DNA of 64,000 bases from Flavobacterium cupreum (GTDB taxonomy: Bacteria; Bacteroidota; Bacteroidia; Flavobacteriales; Flavobacteriaceae). The DNA lies in contig NZ_QWDM01000013.1 of the NCBI RefSeq assembly GCF_003996965.1, forward strand, positions 62,001 through 126,000. Reading direction: 5' to 3'. How positions within the stretch are numbered: position 1 is the first letter of the stretch; every line of letters begins with the position of its first letter. Below the pieces are notes generated by a model that was given only the letters and a program-made list of their open reading frames with translations, was not told the origin of the DNA and did not search any database. Position numbers and translations under genes: made by a program. Positions 8,617 to 16,412 of the stretch are shown piece after piece.

Positions 8617-9144
8617 ATGAAAAATTTCATCATAACAGTAGTTTTCACCTTTGTTACCACTATTTTTTACGGACAGGGCGCTTTTGACAAATTTGACGGT
8701 CAGGACGATGTAACATCCGTAATTGTAAACAAAAAAATGTTTGATTTAATGAGTAAAGTAAAAGTTGATGCAACCGATAAGGAAACACAACAATACATTA
8801 AGCTGATTAAAAAATTAGATTATTTAAAAGTGTTTACCACTAAAAACCCAAAGGTTGAGGCAGAAATGAAAGCTTCTGCAGACAAATACATTAAAACGGC
8901 AGGTTTAGAAGAATTAATGCGCGTTAACGATAGTGGTAAAAACATCAAAATACTAGTAAAATCAGGCGCCAGCGACACACAGGTAAAGGAATTGCTGATG
9001 TTTATTGACGGAGCCAAAAACGAAGAATCGGTTTTATTATCGCTTACCGGTAATTTTGACCTAAACGAAATCTCAGTATTAACAGACAAGATGCAGCTTC
9101 CTGGCGGTTCTGACTTAAAAAAAGCCTCTAAAGGCAAAAAATAA
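8617..9144 (+). CDS. DUF4252 family secreted protein
   Basis: A 175-aa protein with a signal peptide (about residues 1-20, cut after FYGQ) and the features of DUF4252: KFDGQDDVTSVIVNKKMFDLM near the start, a LDYLKVFTT segment and an EESVLLSLTGNFDLNEIS segment near the end. The family has no known activity. It is third in the sigma/anti-sigma unit and is followed 1 nt later by a second family member. Confidence 0.85.
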   Translation: MKNFIITVVFTFVTTIFYGQGAFDKFDGQDDVTSVIVNKKMFDLMSKVKVDATDKETQQYIKLIKKLDYLKVFTTKNPKVEAEMKASADKYIKTAGLEELMRVNDSGKNIKILVKSGASDTQVKELLMFIDGAKNEESVLLSLTGNFDLNEISVLTDKMQLPGGSDLKKASKGKK

Positions 9145-9145
9145 G

Positions 9146-9682
9146 ATGAAAATAAGCGTTTTTACCTCAGCCCTTTTAGCTTTACTGACTTTACTAAGTT
9201 GTGAATCTAAACCTTCATTGCAAAAATATTTTGTAGAAAATACAGATAACAAGGATTTTATTGCCCTTGACGTTTCCCCTTCTATTTTGAACTTAGATAA
9301 AGCAAAATTATCTGCCGCTCAAACCGAAGCGTTAAACTCTTTTGACAAGATGAACATTCTTGCCTTTAAAGCAAATGCAACAAACCAGACCGCGTTTGAA
9401 ACAGAAAGGGCTAAAGTGAAAGTAATCTTAAAAGACCCAAAATATCAGGAATTAATGAAGTTTGGTTCGGGTAAAGAAGGCGCATCAATAAGTTATGTGG
9501 GTACCGATGAAAACATTGAAGAATTCGTAGTTTTCGTTAACAGAAAAGAAAACGGATTTGCCGTAGTACGTGTTTTAGGAAAAGACATGAATCCGAATAA
9601 CATCATGACTTTAATGAGTGTTTTAAAACAATCCAAAATCGACATGGAGCAGCTAAAACCCTTGCAGCAACTGGTTAAATAA
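9146..9682 (+). CDS. DUF4252 family lipoprotein
   Basis: A 178-aa protein with a lipoprotein signal (LLTLLSC, Cys19). The body follows the same pattern as the preceding DUF4252 protein: an early DFIALDVSPSIL strand, a MNILAFKAN segment, GASISYVGTDENIEEFVVFV and a C-terminal ...VLGKDMNPNNIMTLMSVL. The gene begins 1 nt after the stop of its neighbour and ends the operon at a strong terminator. The pair is probably an ancient duplication that diverged into a soluble and an anchored form. Confidence 0.8.
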   Translation: MKISVFTSALLALLTLLSCESKPSLQKYFVENTDNKDFIALDVSPSILNLDKAKLSAAQTEALNSFDKMNILAFKANATNQTAFETERAKVKVILKDPKYQELMKFGSGKEGASISYVGTDENIEEFVVFVNRKENGFAVVRVLGKDMNPNNIMTLMSVLKQSKIDMEQLKPLQQLVK

Positions 9683-9698
9683 CAATCTTACTTTTAAC

Positions 9699-9727
9699 AA
9701 AAAAGCCTCTCTTATGAGGCTTTTTTT
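9699..9727 (+). terminator. Terminator of the sigma/DUF4252 operon
   Basis: AAGCCTC / GAGGCTT stem followed by seven T residues, 17 nt after the last stop codon of the operon. Confidence 0.9.
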
Positions 9728-9822
9728 ATTTCTGAAAATTAAACAGATTATTCGTCACAATTCTTTTCAAATTAATTTTGAGGTGAACTTAAATTAGCTA
9801 CATTTGAAAAAAAATAAATAAA

Positions 9823-10497
9823 TTGAAAAAAATATTTAAAATTCTTTTAACCCTGATTTTTGCCTTTACAGGATTTCTTTTACTGTACGTAGTGGTAGCA
9901 TATGCACTTTCTAAAATTACAATTGCCAAAGAAGAAAACACAAAACCTGAAGTTGAAATTTTCATTCTCACCAATGGCGTCCATACCGATATTGTGATGC
10001 CGGTCAAAAATGACCAAACCGACTGGAGCAAACAAATTCAGTTTAAAAATACCAAAGCCGCAGACTCCACTTATAAATATATTGCCATGGGCTGGGGCGA
10101 CAAAGGATTTTATCTGGAAACTCCCGAATGGTCCGATTTAAAAGCTTCCGTTGCTTTCAAAGCAGCGACAGGATTAAGCACCACCGCCATTCACGCTACT
10201 TATTACAAACAGATGAGGCTGGGAGAAGACTGCAAATCAATGATGATTAGCAAAGAACAATACGATCGTCTCATCAACTACATTCACAATAGTTTTCAAA
10301 AAGACGCATCCGGCAATTATATGCCCATAAAAACCAATGCCAATTACAGCAAAACCGATGCGTTTTACGAAGCCATCGGAAGTTACAGCATGCTGCACAC
10401 CTGTAATACGTGGGCCAATAGCGGCTTAAAAGCATGCGGGCAGAAATGCTGCTTCTGGACAGCAACGGATTCCGGGATTTTTTCGAAATACAAATAA
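9823..10497 (+). CDS. DUF2459 / TIGR02117 family protein
   Basis: A 224-aa protein starting with TTG (no ATG in frame fits the membrane segment). It has one N-terminal membrane helix (residues about 5-30) and the family motifs NGVHTDIVMPV, AMGWGDKGFYLETPEW and the C-terminal HTCNTWANSGL. Its biochemical function is unknown; in other bacteria relatives lie near polyhydroxyalkanoate genes, which are absent here. The yiaA gene follows after 13 nt and probably shares its transcript. Confidence 0.85.
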   Translation: MKKIFKILLTLIFAFTGFLLLYVVVAYALSKITIAKEENTKPEVEIFILTNGVHTDIVMPVKNDQTDWSKQIQFKNTKAADSTYKYIAMGWGDKGFYLETPEWSDLKASVAFKAATGLSTTAIHATYYKQMRLGEDCKSMMISKEQYDRLINYIHNSFQKDASGNYMPIKTNANYSKTDAFYEAIGSYSMLHTCNTWANSGLKACGQKCCFWTATDSGIFSKYK

Positions 10498-10510
10498 AAT
10501 CAATATAAAC

Positions 10511-10909
10511 ATGACACAACAAAAAACATCGAATGCCTTTATAGCGGCATCGTGGGTAGCTCTTGGAGCCGGAACAGTAGGATTTATCGTAGGACTTGCC
10601 AGAGCCGAAATGTTATTAAACGAAAAAGGATATTATTTTACAGTACTAATGTTTGGTCTTTTCGCGGTAGTTTCCCTGCAAAAAAGTGTCAGGGACCGAC
10701 TGGAAAATTTACCGGTAACAGACATTTATTACGGTATCTGCTGGTTCGGAACACTTTTATCAATTGTATTATTAGTGGTCGGACTTTGGAATGCAACTAT
10801 TTTGCCAAGTGAAAAAGGTTTCTATGCATTTGCGTTTTTATTAGCCCTTTTTGGCGCTATTTCGGTACAAAAAAATACAAGAGACAATATGTCAATATCT
10901 AATGAATAA
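10511..10909 (+). CDS. yiaA: YiaA-like inner membrane protein (YiaAB two-helix domain)
   Basis: A 132-aa inner-membrane protein built from two copies of the YiaAB unit, each with a pair of helices. The repeats are visible as ARAEMLLNEKGYYF with SLQKSVRDRLE, and NATILPSEKGFYAFAF with ISVQKNTRDN. It closely matches E. coli YiaA along its whole length. The function is unknown. Confidence 0.92.
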   Translation: MTQQKTSNAFIAASWVALGAGTVGFIVGLARAEMLLNEKGYYFTVLMFGLFAVVSLQKSVRDRLENLPVTDIYYGICWFGTLLSIVLLVVGLWNATILPSEKGFYAFAFLLALFGAISVQKNTRDNMSISNE

Positions 10910-10952
10910 TATTTAAACACTATTAATTAAACCAACTTCCAAAATTAACCAC

Positions 10953-10985
10953 AAAAAAAGCTCCATTTTCATGGAGCTTTTTTTA
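10953..10985. terminator. Bidirectional terminator between yiaA and carB
   Basis: AAGCTCCAT / ATGGAGCTT stem with a TTTC loop and flanking A-run and T-run; it serves both convergent genes. Confidence 0.92.
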
Positions 10986-11000
10986 TATCAGGATTTGAGT

Positions 11001-13856
11001 TTATTTACTCAAATACATTTTTCTTCTGGAGTACAATTCGTAGAACTGGTCGTCTTTTAAGTCATCAATAAACAGGATGCTTTCTCCCGTTGATTTCATT
11101 TCCGGTCCTAATGCTTTGTTGACATTATGGAATTTACTGAAAGAGAAAACCGGTTGTTTGATCGCGTATCCTTTTAATTGTGGATTAAAGTCAAAATCAG
11201 TTACTTTATTGTGTCCTAACATTACTTTAGTAGCATAGTTCACATAAGGCTCTCCGTATGCTTTTGCAATAAACGGAACCGTTCTTGAAGCTCTTGGATT
11301 CGCTTCGATAATGTAAACCGTGTCATCTTTTATCGCAAACTGTATATTGATCAGACCAACTGTTTTTAGCGCTCTGGCAATTTTTGTAGTATGATCTTTT
11401 ATTTGCTGCATTACAAATTCCCCTAAGTTAAAAGGAGGTAAAGTAGCATTACTGTCTCCCGAGTGCACACCGCAAGGCTCAATGTGCTCCATTATTCCTA
11501 TGATGTAAACATTCCCGTCAGCATCACAAATGGCATCTGCTTCCGCTTCGATGGCACCTGCTAAATAGTGGTCTAAAAGTAATTTATTTCCAGGAATCGT
11601 TTTCAATAAGTTGATTACATGTTCTTCCAGTTCTTTCTTGTTGATTACAATTTTCATTCCCTGACCTCCCAATACATAAGAAGGACGGATCAGTAACGGG
11701 AAGTCTAGAGTGTCTGCTAAAGCCGAAGCTTCGTCAGCTGTTTCCGCAATACCGAATTGTGGGAAAGGAATATTCAGTTCTGTCAGTAAATCGGAGAAAC
11801 GACCTCTGTCTTCGGCTAAATCCAGTGCATCAAAACTGGTTCCGATGATTTTCACGCCGTATTTGGATAATTTTTCAGCCAGTTTCAATGCTGTTTGTCC
11901 ACCAAGCTGTACAATTACACCTTCCGGTTTTTCATGCTGAATAATATCGTAAATATGTTCCCAGAAAACAGGTTCAAAATACAACTTATCCGCTGTATCA
12001 AAATCAGTAGAAACCGTTTCAGGATTACAGTTGATCATGATAGTTTCGTAACCGCATTCCTTTGCTGCCAATACACCGTGCACACAAGAATAATCGAACT
12101 CAATTCCCTGTCCGATCCTGTTTGGTCCGGAACCTAAAACGATGATTTTCTTTTTGTCTGTTACCACACTTTCGTTATCTACATAACGCTCTCCGTTCGC
12201 TTTCTCAATTTCAGCCTCAAAAGTCGAATAGTAATAAGGTGTTTTTGCCTTAAATTCGGCTGCACAGGTATCTACCAGTTTAAACACACGGTTTACATTC
12301 ATCTCCATACGCAAAGTATGGACTTCGCTTTCAAGACAATTGACCATGTGGGCAATTTGTCTGTCTGCAAAACCTTTTTGTTTCGCTTCCAGCAACAGCT
12401 CTTTTGGCAGATTAGAAACTTTATAGGTAGAAATTTCTTTTTCTAAAGTATGAAGCTCTTCGTATTGTTTCAGGAACCACATATCGATTTTTGTGATTTC
12501 ATGAATACGGCTCAACGGAATTCCCATTGCAATGGCATCATAAATTACAAAAACACGATCCCAACTTGCAAAAGTCAGTTTCTCGATAATCTGTTCGTAG
12601 TTTTTATATCCTTTTCCGTCGGCACCTAAACCGTTACGTTTAATTTCTAATGACTGGGTTGCTTTGTGTAAAGCTTCCTGGAACGAACGTCCGATTCCCA
12701 TAACCTCACCCACAGATTTCATCTGAAGTCCAAGCGTTCTGTCTGCTCCTTCGAATTTATCAAAGTTCCAGCGCGGGATTTTTACAATTACATAATCCAG
12801 GGTTGGTTCGAAAAGAGCCGAAGTCGATTTTGTAATCTGGTTTTGCAATTCATCTAAATTGTATCCTAAAGCCAGTTTAGAAGCAATTTTAGCAATCGGA
12901 TAACCTGTTGCTTTAGAGGCTAATGCAGAAGAACGGGATACACGAGGATTGATTTCAATCGCCACGATATCTTCTTTTTCATCCGGTGAAACTGCAAATT
13001 GTACGTTACAGCCTCCTGCGAAATTTCCGATACTGCGCATCATTAAAATGGCATAATCACGTAATTTCTGGAATGTTGTATCTGATAAGGTCATTGCCGG
13101 TGCAACGGTGATTGAATCTCCGGTATGAATTCCCATCGGATCCATATTTTCGATCGAACAAATGATTACCACGTTATCATTTTTATCTCTCAAAAGTTCC
13201 AGTTCGTATTCTTTCCATCCCATTAAAGCCTTATCAATCAGAACTTCATGTATCGGGGATGCTTCTAAACCACGGGTTAAAAGCTCATCAAAATCTTCTT
13301 TTTTATAAACAATTGCAGCTCCGGTTCCTCCCAGTGTAAACGAAGGACGAATTACTAATGGAAAACCAAATTCCTGCGCAATTTCCTTTCCTTCCAAATA
13401 AGAAGTTGCCGTTTTTGCAGGTGCAGTCGGAACATTTATTTTTTCCAAAAGCTGTTTGAACTGCTCTCTGTCTTCGGTAATATTGATGGCGTTTACATCA
13501 ACTCCTATTAATCTTACACCGAAGTCCTTCCAAATTCCTTTTTCTTCCGCTTCCAGGCATAAATTTAAAGCTGTTTGCCCGCCCATTGTTGGCAAAACTG
13601 CATCAATTTGTGGATGTTCCTTTAGAATTTCAATAATCGATTTTGTCGTTAATGGTTTCAAATATATATGATCGGCCATTGTTGGGTCGGTCATAATAGT
13701 CGCTGGATTTGAGTTTATCAAGATAACTTCAATCCCTTCTTCACGAATAGAGCGTGCAGATTGAGAACCTGCATAATCAAATTCGCAAGCTTGACCAATA
13801 ACAATAGGTCCTGAACCTATTATTAAAACTGATTTTATTGATGTGTCTTTAGGCAT
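11001..13856 (-). CDS. carB: Carbamoyl-phosphate synthase large subunit, short form
   Basis: Makes carbamoyl phosphate from bicarbonate, ATP and glutamine-derived ammonia for arginine and pyrimidine synthesis, with CarA. Both ATP-grasp halves are present: the first starts with SVLIIGSGPIVIGQACEFDYAG, the second with IIVLGSGPNRIGQGIEFDYSC, each with its GGTGAAI or GGQGMKI nucleotide loop. It has 951 aa against about 1073 in E. coli. It stops shortly after the second synthetase half (ESILFIDDLKDDQFYELYSRRKMYLSK region) and so lacks the MGS allosteric domain. The carA gene is not adjacent. Confidence 0.97.
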   Translation of the reverse strand: MPKDTSIKSVLIIGSGPIVIGQACEFDYAGSQSARSIREEGIEVILINSNPATIMTDPTMADHIYLKPLTTKSIIEILKEHPQIDAVLPTMGGQTALNLCLEAEEKGIWKDFGVRLIGVDVNAINITEDREQFKQLLEKINVPTAPAKTATSYLEGKEIAQEFGFPLVIRPSFTLGGTGAAIVYKKEDFDELLTRGLEASPIHEVLIDKALMGWKEYELELLRDKNDNVVIICSIENMDPMGIHTGDSITVAPAMTLSDTTFQKLRDYAILMMRSIGNFAGGCNVQFAVSPDEKEDIVAIEINPRVSRSSALASKATGYPIAKIASKLALGYNLDELQNQITKSTSALFEPTLDYVIVKIPRWNFDKFEGADRTLGLQMKSVGEVMGIGRSFQEALHKATQSLEIKRNGLGADGKGYKNYEQIIEKLTFASWDRVFVIYDAIAMGIPLSRIHEITKIDMWFLKQYEELHTLEKEISTYKVSNLPKELLLEAKQKGFADRQIAHMVNCLESEVHTLRMEMNVNRVFKLVDTCAAEFKAKTPYYYSTFEAEIEKANGERYVDNESVVTDKKKIIVLGSGPNRIGQGIEFDYSCVHGVLAAKECGYETIMINCNPETVSTDFDTADKLYFEPVFWEHIYDIIQHEKPEGVIVQLGGQTALKLAEKLSKYGVKIIGTSFDALDLAEDRGRFSDLLTELNIPFPQFGIAETADEASALADTLDFPLLIRPSYVLGGQGMKIVINKKELEEHVINLLKTIPGNKLLLDHYLAGAIEAEADAICDADGNVYIIGIMEHIEPCGVHSGDSNATLPPFNLGEFVMQQIKDHTTKIARALKTVGLINIQFAIKDDTVYIIEANPRASRTVPFIAKAYGEPYVNYATKVMLGHNKVTDFDFNPQLKGYAIKQPVFSFSKFHNVNKALGPEMKSTGESILFIDDLKDDQFYELYSRRKMYLSK

Positions 13857-13948
13857 TTTATTTGTATTGTGTAGTTATATTTTACTGAAAAGCTGCTATA
13901 GTTTGTTAAAAACCAAAACATTACCGCTTTTTATTACTGACAAGGTAT

Positions 13949-13981
13949 AAAAAAAGGCGATACTAAAAAAAGTAACGCCTT
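13949..13981 (-). terminator. Terminator of rpmH
   Basis: Read on the minus strand, AGGCGTTACT / AGTATCGCCT forms a stem with one mismatch, followed by a run of T. It ends about 20 nt after the rpmH stop. Confidence 0.85.
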
Positions 13982-14000
13982 ATTTATGTTTATAGAAACA

Positions 14001-14162
14001 TTATTTTTTGTGTCTAGGTTCGCTAGAAACAGTCAATTTATGTCTTCCTTTAGCTCTTCTGCGCGCTAGAACTTTTCTTCCATTCGCAGAAGCCATTCTG
14101 TCCATAAATCCGTGCTTATTTCTTCTTTTTCTTTTCGATGGTTGAAACGTTCTTTTGCTCAT
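14001..14162 (-). CDS. rpmH: 50S ribosomal protein L34
   Basis: A 53-aa basic ribosomal protein. The translation begins MSKRTFQPSKRKRRNKHGF and continues with RMASANGRKVLARRRAKGR, the L34 signature; a short C-terminal tail ends SSEPRHKK. L34 binds 23S rRNA. It stands alone here with its own promoter and terminator, rather than next to dnaA or rnpA as in many bacteria. Confidence 0.98.
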   Translation of the reverse strand: MSKRTFQPSKRKRRNKHGFMDRMASANGRKVLARRRAKGRHKLTVSSEPRHKK

Positions 14163-14234
14163 TGCTTTGTATCTTTAAAATGGTATCTAATATCTCTTTT
14201 CTGTTTTCGAATATCGTTATTCCAAAACCGAGTG

Positions 14235-14264
14235 CAAATATACAAAGACTTTTTTTTCTGGCAA
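14235..14264 (-). promoter_or_regulatory. Promoter of rpmH
   Basis: On the minus strand TTG (14262-14264) and TATATTTG (14235-14242) are 19 nt apart, a perfect Bacteroidota promoter layout, 73 nt before the rpmH start. Confidence 0.85.
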
Positions 14265-14298
14265 GTACTTTAATAAAAATATTTTTAATTCATTTTAC

Positions 14299-14306
14299 TA
14301 TATTTG
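14299..14306 (+). promoter_or_regulatory. Promoter -7 element, TPR-like gene
   Basis: TATATTTG located 22 nt before the start codon at 14329; no clear TTG upstream element. Confidence 0.6.
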
Positions 14307-14328
14307 CAATCACAAATATACATCTATT

Positions 14329-14844
14329 ATGTTTCATAAAAATATTAAACTTATTTTGGCCGGACTTCTAGTAGTCGCAGGCGTTTGGCAATTTACAGAA
14401 AGTAATATCGGGAACGGAATTTTCCTTATTTTACTGACTGCAATTCCGATTTTTCTTTACTTCAAAAACGAATTTATTCTTTTAGCTTTCCTTAAATTAA
14501 GAAAACAAGACTTTGAAGGAGCTAAAAAATGGCTGGCATACATTAAAAATCCTGAAACTGCATTAGTAAGAAAACAGCAAGGATATTTTAATTACCTGCA
14601 TGGAATCATGTTATCGCAAACAAATATCAACCAGGCAGAGAAACATTTCAAGAAAGCAATTGAACTTGGATTATCTATGGATATGGATTTGGCAGTAGCT
14701 AAATTAAACCTTGCCGGAGTTGCCATGTCACGCAGAAGAAAACTGGAAGCAACCAATTTGCTAAATGAAGCTAAGAAATTAGACAAACAAGGCATGCTGA
14801 AAGAACAAATCACAATGATGAAAGAACAAATGAAGAAAATCTAA
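14329..14844 (+). CDS. Membrane protein with TPR-like helical repeats
   Basis: A 171-aa protein with two N-terminal membrane helices (about residues 6-24 and 30-50). A cytoplasmic helical part follows in which QAEKHFKKAIELGLSMDMDLAVAKLNLAGVA looks like a tetratricopeptide unit. No enzymatic motif is visible. It probably acts as an adaptor or assembly factor, but the role is unknown. It has its own -7 promoter element and a terminator shared with the convergent hydrolase. Confidence 0.75.
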   Translation: MFHKNIKLILAGLLVVAGVWQFTESNIGNGIFLILLTAIPIFLYFKNEFILLAFLKLRKQDFEGAKKWLAYIKNPETALVRKQQGYFNYLHGIMLSQTNINQAEKHFKKAIELGLSMDMDLAVAKLNLAGVAMSRRRKLEATNLLNEAKKLDKQGMLKEQITMMKEQMKKI

Positions 14845-14862
14845 CGATTTTTAAATTTCAAT

Positions 14863-14903
14863 AAAAAAATCCCAAATTCCAATTGTGAATTTGGGATTTT
14901 TTT
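14863..14903. terminator. Bidirectional terminator
   Basis: ATCCCAAATTC / GAATTTGGGAT stem with A-run and T-run on either side, between convergent genes. Confidence 0.88.
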
Positions 14904-14908
14904 ATTTT

Positions 14909-14970
14909 AGATTAATTGGAATTTGGAATTTAAAATATTTGGAATTTAGATTTCAATTATTGGAATTTCA
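14909..14970. repeat. Degenerate GGAATTT(A) array
   Basis: Four GGAATTT units separated by 7, 16 and about 21 nt, with degraded units between (AAATATTT, GATTTCAA). It sits in the gap between two convergent stop codons, next to the terminator. One of several short-period arrays in the window. Confidence 0.55.
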
Positions 14971-14977
14971 CAACCCT

Positions 14978-15637
14978 TTATTCTTCCAGTATAATCGAAG
15001 GCAGATTTTCATTAAGCCATTTGTACTTGTTGATAATCATAACATGAGTTCCTCCTTTTACTACAATACAGCTCTTAATGTACTTAATTGGAAAAACATC
15101 ATCCTGATCTCCGTGAATATGAATTACATTTTGATCTACCTCATTCCTGTCCCACAAAATAACCGACTCTACAGCCCATTGTAAATAATAGAGATCGCGA
15201 ACCGAAAGAAACTTTTCATATAACTTAATCCGTTTGTTTATTTTTTCCCCAAATGAAAACTTGGCCAGCTTTTCTACATTGAGGAGCAGCTGCATCGGAA
15301 TCAGTTTATAAGCCTTGGTAGTTTTACCAATTTTCATTCTTCTCGGAAATTCAAGATTACTTCTGACACTCGAGATAATAATCACTTTTCGGGCCTCAAT
15401 ATGTTTTGCCATTTCCTGAACCAGAATCCCCCCGAAAGAAACTCCGACTAAAACCGGATTCGGATGTTTAATATTTTTGGTGATTCGGAGTGCATAATCA
15501 GACAAAGATTCTTTTGGAAGCGGAATTTCCCATTCCAGTAAACACATTTCAAAAACAGATTCATCCAGGTGAATCCTCTCAAAAATTGATGAACTTGCAG
15601 CCAGCCCTGGCATAAAATAAACCGGAATTTTACTCAT
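14978..15637 (-). CDS. Alpha/beta hydrolase
   Basis: A 219-aa alpha/beta-hydrolase fold protein without a signal peptide, so probably cytoplasmic. It shows a VYFMPGLAASSSIFE oxyanion-strand motif, the nucleophile elbow GVSFGG (Ser about residue 84), the acid in HGDQDDVFP and the histidine in KGGTHVMI. The catalytic triad is therefore complete. The substrate is unknown. Confidence 0.85.
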   Translation of the reverse strand: MSKIPVYFMPGLAASSSIFERIHLDESVFEMCLLEWEIPLPKESLSDYALRITKNIKHPNPVLVGVSFGGILVQEMAKHIEARKVIIISSVRSNLEFPRRMKIGKTTKAYKLIPMQLLLNVEKLAKFSFGEKINKRIKLYEKFLSVRDLYYLQWAVESVILWDRNEVDQNVIHIHGDQDDVFPIKYIKSCIVVKGGTHVMIINKYKWLNENLPSIILEE

Positions 15638-15815
15638 TGGATCAAAAGAAATTACAATTATAAATCTTGTTAGAAAGTTTAAATTTACTTTTTTTACTAT
15701 ATGACTAGCAAATTTCAGACCGTAATATTACAGAAAAATAAAAAACAAACAGACAAAGTAATGGTCAATGTAACCTCTGTTCTAAAAAATAATTCAATAT
15801 TGAAAATCAAATGAT

Positions 15816-15823
15816 TACCTTTG
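15816..15823 (+). promoter_or_regulatory. Promoter -7 element, acetyltransferase gene
   Basis: TACCTTTG about 108 nt before the start at 15931. It overlaps the upstream ATG at 15811, an argument against that earlier start. Confidence 0.5.
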
Positions 15824-15930
15824 TATTTGAAATAAAATACGATCAAAAATCTTATACAGAATTTTCTTTCATACTTATTTCAAGCCTCAAAACCTATTTT
15901 TTTGAACAGTACCTAAAACACAAATTTGTT

Positions 15931-16236
15931 ATGGAACACACAATTGAATCTATGGAAATCAAAGACAACACTTTCGCAAGACAATTTGAAACCATAGTAC
16001 CGCAAGGAATGCTTACTGTTGAATATTCATTTCAGGAAAAAAAGATTTTCTTAACCAAAATCAACACCCCGGAGGGTTACGAAAATCAGGCTGTAATTGA
16101 TGCATTACTTAAAAACATCATGGAAGTCATTATCGAAAAGAAATTCAGACTGATGCCGATTTCTCCCAAAATCGCCTTATTCATTAAAAAAAATCCAAAA
16201 TACAAAGAATTGCTTCCTCCGGGAATCAGGATTTAG
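15931..16236 (+). CDS. Small GNAT-like N-acetyltransferase (Acetyltransf_CG family)
   Basis: A 101-aa protein of the short GCN5-related family (YidJ/GTLF3B-like). It has MLTVEYSFQEKKIFLTKINTP (beta hairpin), an NIMEVIIEKKFRLMPISPKIA stretch corresponding to the family's late strand and 'P.SP..A..I' signature, and ...IKKNPKYKELLP at the end. An in-frame ATG at 15811 would add 40 residues, but these do not match the family and overlap a promoter element, so the start at 15931 is preferred. The substrate is unknown. Confidence 0.8.
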   Translation: MEHTIESMEIKDNTFARQFETIVPQGMLTVEYSFQEKKIFLTKINTPEGYENQAVIDALLKNIMEVIIEKKFRLMPISPKIALFIKKNPKYKELLPPGIRI

Positions 16237-16363
16237 TTTAAAAATAATCCATAACTAAACTAATTTCAACCGGTCTTTCAAACCGGAATACCCGCTCCCC
16301 AAGAATATCAGAGCCGGGCAGTGATGCTATTGCACAAAATTTTTAGAAGAGCAATCTACAGAA

Positions 16364-16398
16364 TAAAAAAAAGCACAGGATTACCTGTGCTTTTTTTA
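16364..16398. terminator. Bidirectional terminator
   Basis: AAGCACAGG / CCTGTGCTT stem with A-run and T-run. It lies just after the ABC-F stop and also downstream of the acetyltransferase gene. Confidence 0.9.
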
Positions 16399-16412
16399 TA
16401 AACTTTCGAAAA

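Noticed and set aside
14138..14371. 77-aa open frame on the plus strand across the rpmH start
   Set aside because: Overlaps rpmH and its promoter and runs into the start of the next gene in another frame; a shadow.
15811..15930. Upstream extension of the acetyltransferase by 40 residues
   Set aside because: The extra residues do not fit the family and overlap a TACCTTTG promoter element.
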